The notes under the pieces: generated by a model
Told to the model about the DNA's origin: nothing
Databases searched by the model: none
Seen by the model: the letters and a program-made list of their open reading frames with translations, nothing else
Assembly: GCF_003943515.1 (NCBI RefSeq)
Contig: NZ_RJPT01000001.1
Location: 1 to 64,000 of the forward strand
Direction: 5' to 3'
Length of the DNA stretch: 64,000 nucleotides
From: Streptococcus cristatus
GTDB taxonomy: Bacteria > Bacillota > Bacilli > Lactobacillales > Streptococcaceae
Program-made: the position numbers and the translations under genes
Shown here: positions 27,334 through 36,269 of the stretch, piece by piece
Numbering within the stretch: the first letter of the stretch is position 1
Layout: every line of letters begins with the position of its first letter

Positions 27334-28629
27334 CTATTTTGGGAAAATAGTAAAATCTGTCATATCACACTGGTCAATAAAGCGACATCCGACTTTTAAG
27401 ACGTCATTTAGAGTGATATCCTGTAAAATTTTAGGTAAATCAAAAAGATTTTCACCTTTTAAATGCGGTTCATACTGAGTTGCCATGTATTCAAGAGAAT
27501 TCAGACCATGCAGAAGATCTCCAAACATTTCACTTTTAATCGTGTCTAGATGTGTTTCTGTGACATCTGGATCCTGAGCAAACTTCCGGATGGCTGAGCG
27601 GAATTGATGAGAAATCCCTACTGGTTCCTGTGTGTCCATAGTTAGGATGACAAAGTGGAAATCCTTTTCCACCTCTACTTCAAGAGTAAGCGAATTGTCA
27701 ATCTTGCCATTTTCATACAGGGTCTGGAAACGCTTGGAAGTCCAACCAAACATCATGGCAAAAAGCAATTTCAGGGCAATTTTGTAGCGATAAAGCTCCG
27801 TATCCTGTATCGCATCTTTGCCACGAATACCAATCGCTAACTTAGGACTGGCAACTTCCATCCGACTAGTAGCAGTTGGAATTACTGGCTGTAAGATGAG
27901 AGGCTCTTTTTCAATCGTTTCAGTTAATAATTTAGGAGATAAGGTCTCTTGTGTTTGTATGATGTCTTCAAAAGTGGACTCCAAGTCGAAATTTCCAATG
28001 ACAAATAAAGTCATGTTGGACGGACGGTAGAAAAGCTCGAAGTTTTCTGTCAGATCTTCCACAGTAATATCCATGATTGACTCTGTCGTTCCAGCGATAT
28101 CTTCTGCTAGTGGAGTTTGAGGGTAGAGATTGCTCAAAGCACCAAAGAAGAGCCGATAATCTGGATCGTCTTGGTACATTTCGATTTCTTGTTGGATAAT
28201 TCCTTGCTCACGCTGAACAGATTCTTCTGAAAAATTAGCTTGGGAAACGAGTTCCTGCAACAGCTTCAGATTTTCTGCTACACAGTTTGTCGTAGAAAAC
28301 AGATAGCTGGTACGTGTAAAGCTTGTAAAGGCATTACTTTCTGCGCCAAATTTAGTAAATTCTAGCAGCAAATCCTCACCGTTTTCACGCTCGAATAATT
28401 TGTGCTCCAAAAAATGCGCAATCCCTGCTGGATAATGAGAGACTTGCTTTGTTTCACGTGAAACAACCTTAGTATCAACAGAGCCAAAATGTGTTGAGAT
28501 GATGCCGTAGGTTTCATTAAAATCATTTTTAGGGAGTAGGTAAACCTGCAATCCATTTGCTAGCACCGCCCGATAGATGCTTTCTCCCACGGCTATATAA
28601 TTGATTTTTTCTAAACCTGGATTCTGCAT
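27334..28629 (-). CDS. M16-family zinc peptidase, YfmH-like
   Basis: A 431-residue pitrilysin-type protein with the inverted zinc motif HFLEH (about residues 72-76) and a downstream Glu-rich partner region. It pairs with the upstream gene, which lacks this motif. The pair is fused to the envelope operon in Firmicutes; one annotated association is with EF-P modification (YmfF/YmfH family). The two reading frames overlap by one base (TAATG), implying coupled translation and a heterodimer. Confidence 0.88.
   Translation of the reverse strand: MQNPGLEKINYIAVGESIYRAVLANGLQVYLLPKNDFNETYGIISTHFGSVDTKVVSRETKQVSHYPAGIAHFLEHKLFERENGEDLLLEFTKFGAESNAFTSFTRTSYLFSTTNCVAENLKLLQELVSQANFSEESVQREQGIIQQEIEMYQDDPDYRLFFGALSNLYPQTPLAEDIAGTTESIMDITVEDLTENFELFYRPSNMTLFVIGNFDLESTFEDIIQTQETLSPKLLTETIEKEPLILQPVIPTATSRMEVASPKLAIGIRGKDAIQDTELYRYKIALKLLFAMMFGWTSKRFQTLYENGKIDNSLTLEVEVEKDFHFVILTMDTQEPVGISHQFRSAIRKFAQDPDVTETHLDTIKSEMFGDLLHGLNSLEYMATQYEPHLKGENLFDLPKILQDITLNDVLKVGCRFIDQCDMTDFTIFPK
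28450..28465. other. parS site within the YfmH-like gene
   Basis: TGTTTCACGTGAAACA is a perfect 16-bp parS palindrome. Confidence 0.95.
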
Positions 28630-29876
28630 TATTTCCCTTCCATAAAGTAAATCGCCTGTAATTTCAACTGCTGGGCTGCCTCTATAAGATCAGCTTTGCT
28701 GACATTTTCTAATGCTTTCAGCCAAGCCTCTAGTGACAGAAATTTTTTCCCTAGAACAGAGGACATGTAAGCACGCTCAATCAAGGTGTTTTGTCGATCC
28801 TGAGCCAGAAGGATTGAATTTTTCAGCATATTCTTGGTTTGTTCAAGTTCTTCATCTGTGAAATGTCCCCGCTTCAAATCTAGAATTTGGCGGTTGATTA
28901 AAGCGATGGTCTTTGTCCGATTTGCTCGGTCAATTCCAGCATAGATTCGCATCAAACCAGAAAAAATATCAAAACTACTAGAAATAGTGTAGGCTAGGCT
29001 CTCTTTTTCCCGAACATTGACAAAGAGTTTAGAATGAGCAAATCCTCCTAATAAGCCATTCAAAACAATTAGGGGCAGATGGCTGCGATCCCCATATTGA
29101 CTGGAAAAATGGTAGGCCAGTTCAACAATCGACTGATGTACATCTCGCTGTTCCAGCTTTTCTCTAGTTATATTTGAATAGTTTTGCTGATAGCTAAGCT
29201 GTAAAGGTTGCTCTCGCTCAGAAAACTGGAATTCTTGGATTTTCTCACGAACAGCAATCTCATTGAAGTCACCGATGAAGAAAAAATCAATTTGATCCTG
29301 AGTTAGCATTTGCTGAAAAGCAGCGAAACTAGTTTCAGCCGTTTCTTTTTCTACTAGCTCGATTGTTGCCACGCGTGGAATCCGCATTTCTGGTAAATCG
29401 TAAAATAAATTATTTAACTCTCTGTGAGCATGGTAGAAATGATTCTCAATTTCAGCTTCCAAGTCTGTTAAAACATTTCTCTTTTCAATTTCAAAGGTTT
29501 TGGTATCAAAAGCCTGTCCATTTGACAGAGGAAAAAAGAGACTAGCCTTCAAAAAATCTAGTATTTCATCTGCCAACATATTTTTTCGGCTCAAGAATTG
29601 ATCCCGCACGAAAGAAAGATTGATATCCAGATAATGCACTAATCCCCGTCGCGAAAGGCTTGTCGAGTAATTAGCCCCATATAAATTTGCTAATTTTTCT
29701 CGAAAGGCTTGTGATGTTGGGTAAAGAGCATTTGAAGTTTCCAGCATACTGGCTGTAAGAACCCGCCCAGCTATTGTTTTTTCAGACATAGGAGCTGAAA
29801 ATCGCACTTTAATTTTATTGGTTTTAAATTTTTCTGACTGAATGAAGTGAAGATGTACTCCTTTTATGATTTCCAT
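28629..29876 (-). CDS. M16-family protein, YfmF-like, without zinc motif
   Basis: A 415-residue M16-fold protein. I see no HxxEH motif in the N-terminal half, so it is probably the non-catalytic partner of the next gene. The C-terminal half has the usual 'VREKESLAYTISSSFD' segment. The start MEIIKGVHL at 29876 has a GAGGAGAG site, better than a methionine 12 bp upstream. It is the first gene of the leftward seven-gene operon. Confidence 0.87.
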   Translation of the reverse strand: MEIIKGVHLHFIQSEKFKTNKIKVRFSAPMSEKTIAGRVLTASMLETSNALYPTSQAFREKLANLYGANYSTSLSRRGLVHYLDINLSFVRDQFLSRKNMLADEILDFLKASLFFPLSNGQAFDTKTFEIEKRNVLTDLEAEIENHFYHAHRELNNLFYDLPEMRIPRVATIELVEKETAETSFAAFQQMLTQDQIDFFFIGDFNEIAVREKIQEFQFSEREQPLQLSYQQNYSNITREKLEQRDVHQSIVELAYHFSSQYGDRSHLPLIVLNGLLGGFAHSKLFVNVREKESLAYTISSSFDIFSGLMRIYAGIDRANRTKTIALINRQILDLKRGHFTDEELEQTKNMLKNSILLAQDRQNTLIERAYMSSVLGKKFLSLEAWLKALENVSKADLIEAAQQLKLQAIYFMEGK

Positions 29877-29908
29877 TGCTCTCCTCATACCGAATAATAT
29901 AGACTTCT

Positions 29909-29917
29909 ATTATAACA
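29909..29917 (-). promoter_or_regulatory. promoter of the yfmF-ecfT operon
   Basis: TGTTATAAT on the minus strand is an extended -10 (TATAAT 29914-29909), 33 bp before the first start codon. Confidence 0.6.
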
Positions 29918-30036
29918 CGAAATGCTGTTTAATGCTTTGTAAGGAACGGCATTTTTAGAGATTAAAGCGTTTTCTATTTTTCTAGTAAAACTTGTCCTTA
30001 AATGAGACTACCACGGAACAGTTTCCGCTTAAATTA

Positions 30037-30045
30037 TGATATAAT
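30037..30045 (+). promoter_or_regulatory. yaaA-recF promoter, extended -10
   Basis: TGATATAAT (TATAAT at 30040-30045) lies 20 bp before the yaaA start, divergent from the yfmF promoter 120 bp away. Confidence 0.6.
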
Positions 30046-30065
30046 GACAAGGATTGAGGTGAAAT

Positions 30066-30455
30066 ATGGAATACAAATTATTTGACGAATTTATTACTCT
30101 ACAGGCTCTCTTAAAAGAAGTTGGTATCATTCAAAGTGGCGGAGCAATCAAGTCCTTTTTAGGGGATAATCGGGTCTTTTTTAACGGTGAACTGGAAAAT
30201 AGACGAGGAAAAAAACTTAGAATTGGAGATGTCGTCTTTCTTCCAGACCAAGAACTGGAGATTGTCCTCCTTGCCCCAAGTCAGGAGGAGATCCTTGAAC
30301 ATCAAGTGGAGCAAGCAGAGAAAAAAAGAGTGGCAGACTTGGTTAAAGCCATGAATAAGGACTTGAAAAAATCTCAACCAACCAAAAAAGAACAGAAGAA
30401 AAGAAAGCCCGAGCAGAAAAGTAAAAAAGCCCCTGTTCGTTTTCCAGGAACCTAA
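30066..30455 (+). CDS. yaaA: S4-domain protein YaaA (RecF-associated)
   Basis: A 129-residue protein with an S4-type RNA-binding fold in the first 75 residues ('IIQSGGAIKSFLGDNRVFFNGELE'). The last 35 residues are a strongly basic Lys/Gln tail ending PVRFPGT, which may bind nucleic acid. It lies 3 bp before recF, the arrangement across Firmicutes. A ribosome-linked role is suspected for the family but is not proven. Confidence 0.88.
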   Translation: MEYKLFDEFITLQALLKEVGIIQSGGAIKSFLGDNRVFFNGELENRRGKKLRIGDVVFLPDQELEIVLLAPSQEEILEHQVEQAEKKRVADLVKAMNKDLKKSQPTKKEQKKRKPEQKSKKAPVRFPGT

Positions 30456-30458
30456 GCC

Positions 30459-31571
30459 ATGTGGTTAAAAACGCTGAAAATTAAACATTTTCGTAATTAC
30501 CAGTCTGCAGAGGTTGATTTTGATCCTGGCCTTAATATCTTTCTGGGACAAAATGCACAGGGGAAAACCAATATTCTAGAAGCCATCTATTTTTTAGCCC
30601 TTACTCGCAGTCACCGTACCCGAACCGATAAGGATTTAATTCATTTCCAAGAGAAAAATCTTCAAATTTCAGGAATCATTGAAAAAACAGCGGGTAAAAT
30701 CCCGCTTGACATCGAGTTGACACCAAAGGGGAGAATCACCAAAATAAATCATTTAAAACAAGGGAAACTATCCGATTATATAGGGGTTGTCAACGTTGTC
30801 TTATTTGCTCCAGAAGATTTACAGCTCATTAAAGGTGCCCCTGCTCTGCGCCGAAAATTCATTGATATTGAGCTTGGGCAAATCAAGCCCATCTATCTTT
30901 CTGACTTGTCTAACTATAATCATGTACTCAAGCAAAGAAATGCCTATCTTAAGGCTAATGATAAGGTAGATGAAACCTTTCTCTCTGTCTTAGATGAACA
31001 ATTGATTGATTTTGGTTGTCGTGTCATGCAACATCGCTTAGACTTTATTGAAAAGCTAGAAGGTTTTGCTCAGGAAAGTCACAGCGATATTTCTCAAGGG
31101 AAAGAAAAGTTGACAATCAAGTATTTATCCTCTGTTCCGTTTTCATGTCTCGAAGATTTGGAAGCTTCTTTTCGAGCAGCCTTATCAGAAAGTCGTAGAC
31201 GAGACCTTTTCAAAAAAAATACTGGTGTTGGACCTCACCGAGATGATATCAACTTTTTTATCAATGATATGGATGCTGGATTTGGTAGCCAAGGCCAGCA
31301 CCGTAGTGTTGTCCTATCTCTCAAGTTAGCTGAAATTAAATTAATCGAAAACCTTACGAAAGATACACCAATATTATTGCTTGACGATGTAATGAGCGAA
31401 CTTGACAATATACGTCAATTAAAATTGCTAGAAACTATCTCTCAAAATATCCAGACCTTCATCACGACAACTAGCTTAGATCACTTACATAATCTACCAG
31501 AAGATATTAATATTTTTCAGATAAGTCAGGGTGTAATAAAGAAAAAAGAGAATGTTAACTTTACATATTAG
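30459..31571 (+). CDS. recF: DNA replication and repair protein RecF
   Basis: An SMC-like ATPase that helps RecO and RecR load RecA on gapped DNA. The 370 residues include Walker [10 protein letters not shown] (about 30-38), the RecF signature around GVGPHRDD and '[17 protein letters not shown]', and Walker [12 protein letters not shown]. It lies far from dnaN, as in other streptococci, and is coupled to yaaA. Confidence 0.97.
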   Translation: MWLKTLKIKHFRNYQSAEVDFDPGLNIFLGQNAQGKTNILEAIYFLALTRSHRTRTDKDLIHFQEKNLQISGIIEKTAGKIPLDIELTPKGRITKINHLKQGKLSDYIGVVNVVLFAPEDLQLIKGAPALRRKFIDIELGQIKPIYLSDLSNYNHVLKQRNAYLKANDKVDETFLSVLDEQLIDFGCRVMQHRLDFIEKLEGFAQESHSDISQGKEKLTIKYLSSVPFSCLEDLEASFRAALSESRRRDLFKKNTGVGPHRDDINFFINDMDAGFGSQGQHRSVVLSLKLAEIKLIENLTKDTPILLLDDVMSELDNIRQLKLLETISQNIQTFITTTSLDHLHNLPEDINIFQISQGVIKKKENVNFTY

Positions 31572-31607
31572 TCAATAAATTGTAAACATATTTTACAACT
31601 TTGTAAA
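31560..31607. repeat. phased TTTACA/TGTAAA hexamer array, recF-guaB
   Basis: Hexamer starts are TTTACA 31560, AGTCAA 31570, TGTAAA 31581, TTTACA 31592 and TGTAAA 31602: intervals of 10, 11, 11 and 10 bp. It straddles the recF stop codon between convergent genes. Confidence 0.55.
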
Positions 31608-31611
31608 TTAG

Positions 31612-31649
31612 AAAAACAACCTTGTCAATCCCTTGACAAGGTTGTTTTT
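31612..31649. terminator. bidirectional terminator, recF and guaB
   Basis: A 16-bp stem (AAAAACAACCTTGTCAA with its complement) has a 4-5 nt loop and A/T tracts on both sides. Confidence 0.92.
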
Positions 31650-31659
31650 CTTTATAATT

Positions 31660-33159
<1,500 letters not shown>

Positions 33160-33196
33160 TTATATATTGAGCAAGGCTCGTCTTTTTATTGTTAAT

Positions 33197-33224
33197 ATCA
33201 TACCATTCTATAGGCATTTGTCAA
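33197..33224 (-). promoter_or_regulatory. guaB promoter
   Basis: On the minus strand TTGACA (33224-33219) and TATGAT (33202-33197) are 16 bp apart. The leader to the ATG is about 50 nt. Confidence 0.8.
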
Positions 33225-33243
33225 TGATTATTATGCAGAAATT

Positions 33244-33282
33244 AAAAACCATCTCTTTTGAAGGTAAAAGACGATGGTTTTT
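33244..33282 (-). terminator. trpS terminator
   Basis: AAAAACCATC and GATGGTTTTT pair around a 19-nt loop region; the minus-strand product ends in a U-run. It follows the trpS stop codon by 25 bp. Confidence 0.8.
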
Positions 33283-33306
33283 GATATAATCTGCTATTAT
33301 TGTTCG

Positions 33307-34332
33307 TTATTTAAAGTAATTAATTCCCATTGCATTTTTGACTTCTGACAGGGTTTGTCCAGCAACTTGTCGAGCACGATCACTGCCTTCTTTCAGCATG
33401 TCATAGACTTGTCCCATGTCTTTTGCAAACTCAAGTCGACGCTCTCTGATTGGTCCTAATTCCCGCTCTAAAATATCCAGGAGATAGCGTTTAGTTTTGA
33501 CATCACCCAGACCACCACGTTGGTAGTGTTCTTTCATAGCTGTAATTTCAGCAGCATCTTCTGGTCGACCAAAAACATCCAGATAATGGAATACCATATT
33601 ACCTTCGATTTTTCCTGGATCTTCAACTTTGATGTGGTCGGGATCGGTGTACATACTCATGACCTTTTTCTTGAGTGTATCCATGTCATCCGCTAGATAA
33701 ATCCCATTGTTTAATGATTTTGACATTTTAGCATTACCATCAAGCCCTGGTAAACGCCCAGCTGCTTCATTTTCTGGATAAATCCCTTCAGGCTCCACCA
33801 AAACCTCACAGCTATAGGCATGATTGAAAGAACGAACAATTTCACGTGTCTGCTCAATCATTGGTTTTTGATCATTTCCGACAGGTACATAATTTGCCTT
33901 AAAGGCTGTAATGTCAGCAGCTTGAGAGATAGGATAAACCAAAAATCCAGTTGGGATACTTTCTCCAAAACCCTTCTGAGCAATTTCTGTCTTGACAGTC
34001 GGATTGCGCTCTAAACGAGCTAAAGACACCAAATTCATGTAATACATTGACAGTTCTGCCAACTCTGGAATTTGACTCTGGATGAAAATAGTTGCTTTTT
34101 GGGGATCCAGTCCAGCTGCCAGATAGTCTAAGGCTACATTGCCAATGGATTCTACAATTGTTTGTGGATCTTTTGCATGGTCTGTCAGAGCTTGTTGATC
34201 CGCCAGAAAAACAAACATCTCATACTTGTCTTGATTTTGTAAAAGGACACGGTTACGTAGACTTCCGACATAATGACCAATATGTAATTTTCCAGTCGGA
34301 CGGTCTCCGGTTAAAATAATGGGTTTTGTCAT
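33307..34332 (-). CDS. trpS: Tryptophanyl-tRNA synthetase
   Basis: A class I synthetase charging tRNA-Trp. The 341 residues include the HIGH motif in [11 protein letters not shown] (about 16-19) and the KMSKS motif in [10 protein letters not shown] (near 205). The start at 34332 ([15 protein letters not shown]) has a GAGGAG site; an upstream ATG is not in homologues. The leader is only about 25-30 nt, so there is no room for a T-box. Confidence 0.97.
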   Translation of the reverse strand: MTKPIILTGDRPTGKLHIGHYVGSLRNRVLLQNQDKYEMFVFLADQQALTDHAKDPQTIVESIGNVALDYLAAGLDPQKATIFIQSQIPELAELSMYYMNLVSLARLERNPTVKTEIAQKGFGESIPTGFLVYPISQAADITAFKANYVPVGNDQKPMIEQTREIVRSFNHAYSCEVLVEPEGIYPENEAAGRLPGLDGNAKMSKSLNNGIYLADDMDTLKKKVMSMYTDPDHIKVEDPGKIEGNMVFHYLDVFGRPEDAAEITAMKEHYQRGGLGDVKTKRYLLDILERELGPIRERRLEFAKDMGQVYDMLKEGSDRARQVAGQTLSEVKNAMGINYFK

Positions 34333-34360
34333 TGCTTGCTCCTCAATTAGTGTTGCTCTC

Positions 34361-34369
34361 ATTATATCA
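34361..34369 (-). promoter_or_regulatory. trpS promoter, extended -10
   Basis: TGATATAAT on the minus strand (TATAAT at 34366-34361) lies 28 bp before the trpS start. Confidence 0.6.
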
Positions 34370-34434
34370 TTTTCAAAGGAAATGCGGAAGAAGCTAGAAG
34401 AAAAAAGAAGAAACGCAGTTTAAAAAGCAATTAC

Positions 34435-34482
34435 TTGACAATATGTTTACAGTATATTTACAAGATTTACGGCATATTTATC
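34435..34482. repeat. phased TTTACA direct-repeat array, trpS-ABC-F
   Basis: TTGACA 34435, TTTACA 34446, TTTACA 34457, TTTACG 34466 and TTTATC 34477 are mostly 11 bp apart. The pair at 34446-34462 is an exact WalR-type box on the minus strand. The intergenic region (34333-34571) also contains TATAAT at about 34504, a likely -10 for the ABC-F gene. Confidence 0.5.
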
Positions 34483-34571
34483 TCTTAAAATAGTTTTTTG
34501 TCCTATAATAATTTGAAAAAAGAAGAATTTTCTAGTAAAATGGAAGAGATTACATATATAGGAGAAAATTA

Positions 34572-36194
34572 TTGCTTACAGTATCTGATGTGTCACTGCG
34601 TTTCAGTGATCGAAAATTATTTGATGAAGTAAATATTAAATTTACAGAAGGAAACACTTATGGCCTAATTGGGGCGAATGGTGCGGGTAAGTCCACCTTT
34701 TTGAAAATTTTAGCTGGAGATATTGAGCCGACGACAGGCCATATTTCTTTGGGGCCAGATGAGCGACTCTCTGTTTTGCGTCAAAATCATTTTGACTATG
34801 AGGATGAGCGGGTCATTGATGTTGTTATCATGGGGAACGAGCACCTTTATAGCATCATGAAAGAGAAAGATGCTATTTATATGAAGCCTGACTTCTCTGA
34901 CGAAGATGGAGTTCGAGCAGCTGAGCTGGAAGGTGAATTTGCTGAGTTGGGTGGCTGGGAAGCTGAAAGCGAAGCGTCTCAATTGCTGCAAAACCTCAAC
35001 ATTCCAGAAGACTTGCACTATCAAAATATGAGTGAATTGACAAACGGCGACAAGGTCAAGGTTCTTCTTGCCAAGGCTCTTTTTGGTAAACCTGATGTCT
35101 TGCTTCTAGACGAGCCGACCAATGGTTTGGATATCCAGTCTATCACTTGGTTGGAAGATTTCTTGATTGATTTTGAGAATACAGTTATTGTCGTATCCCA
35201 CGACCGTCACTTCTTAAATAAAGTTTGTACGCATATGGCTGACCTTGATTTTGGTAAGATCAAACTTTATGTCGGAAACTATGATTTCTGGAAAGAATCA
35301 AGTGAATTGGCAGCTAAGTTGCTCGCTGACCGAAATGCTAAGGCGGAAGAAAAAATCAAGCAATTGCAAGAGTTTGTGGCTCGCTTCTCTGCCAATGCTT
35401 CTAAGTCTAAACAGGCAACATCTCGTAAAAAGATGCTGGATAAGATTGAATTGGAAGAAATTGTTCCGTCAAGCCGAAAATATCCATTTATCAGCTTTAA
35501 AGCGGAACGGGAAATCGGGAATGATCTCTTGACAGTAGAAAATCTTTCTGTCAAGATTGACGGTGAGACTATTCTTGACAATATCAGCTTTATCCTGCGT
35601 CCCGGCGATAAGACAGCTTTGATTGGACAAAATGATATCCAGACAACTGCCCTGATTCGTGCCTTGATGGGAGATATTGACTATGAAGGAACTGTCAAGT
35701 GGGGCGTTACAACCAGTCGTTCTTATTTGCCAAAAGATAATTCTCGTGACTTTGCGGGCGGTGAATCTATTCTTGACTGGCTTCGTCAATTTGCTAGTAA
35801 AGAAGAAGACGATAATACCTTCCTTCGAGGTTTCTTAGGTCGGATGCTTTTCTCTGGCGATGAGGTTAACAAGTCTGTCAACGTCTTGTCAGGTGGAGAA
35901 AAAGTTCGAGTTATGTTGTCTAAACTGATGCTTCTCAAATCGAATGTTTTGGTCTTGGACGATCCAACCAATCACTTGGATTTGGAATCTATTTCTAGTC
36001 TTAATGATGGTTTGAAGAACTTTAAAGAGTCGATCATTTTTGCCAGCCATGACCATGAGTTTATTCAAACCTTGGCCAACCATATCATCGTTCTCTCAAA
36101 AAATGGTGTGATTGACCGCATTGACGAGACATATGATGAATTTTTGGAAAATCAAGAAGTTCAGGCAAAAGTCAAAGAACTTTGGAAAGATTAA
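34572..36194 (+). CDS. ABC-F family ATPase with degenerate second ATPase domain
   Basis: A 540-residue soluble protein with two ABC domains and no membrane segment, as in ribosome-acting ABC-F factors (YbiT/YkpA branch). It starts with TTG behind GGAG. Domain 1 has Walker A GANGAGKST (about 36-44) and LLLDEPTNGLD. Domain 2 is unusual: the Walker A position reads GQNDIQTT, lacking the Lys, and Walker B ends VLDDPTNHLD with Asp in place of the catalytic Glu; the signature LSGGEKVR is intact. The two domains are joined by a charged linker. One active and one inactive site are implied. Confidence 0.88.
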   Translation: MLTVSDVSLRFSDRKLFDEVNIKFTEGNTYGLIGANGAGKSTFLKILAGDIEPTTGHISLGPDERLSVLRQNHFDYEDERVIDVVIMGNEHLYSIMKEKDAIYMKPDFSDEDGVRAAELEGEFAELGGWEAESEASQLLQNLNIPEDLHYQNMSELTNGDKVKVLLAKALFGKPDVLLLDEPTNGLDIQSITWLEDFLIDFENTVIVVSHDRHFLNKVCTHMADLDFGKIKLYVGNYDFWKESSELAAKLLADRNAKAEEKIKQLQEFVARFSANASKSKQATSRKKMLDKIELEEIVPSSRKYPFISFKAEREIGNDLLTVENLSVKIDGETILDNISFILRPGDKTALIGQNDIQTTALIRALMGDIDYEGTVKWGVTTSRSYLPKDNSRDFAGGESILDWLRQFASKEEDDNTFLRGFLGRMLFSGDEVNKSVNVLSGGEKVRVMLSKLMLLKSNVLVLDDPTNHLDLESISSLNDGLKNFKESIIFASHDHEFIQTLANHIIVLSKNGVIDRIDETYDEFLENQEVQAKVKELWKD

Positions 36195-36226
36195 TAAGTT
36201 GTCAACATAAGTTGACATAAGTTTAC

Positions 36227-36260
36227 AGAGGCATGAAACAACGTTTCGGCCTCTTTCTCT
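36227..36260 (+). terminator. ABC-F gene terminator
   Basis: AGAGGC-atGAAAC and GTTTCg-GCCTCT form an interrupted stem with loop AAC, followed by TTCTCT. It lies 33 bp after the stop codon and 10 bp before the next start. Confidence 0.7.
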
Positions 36261-36269
36261 ATAAGAAAC

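Noticed and set aside
34333-34571. T-box riboswitch for trpS
   Set aside because: The transcript leader from the minus-strand extended -10 is under 30 nt and no T-box core (TGGnACCGCG) is visible.
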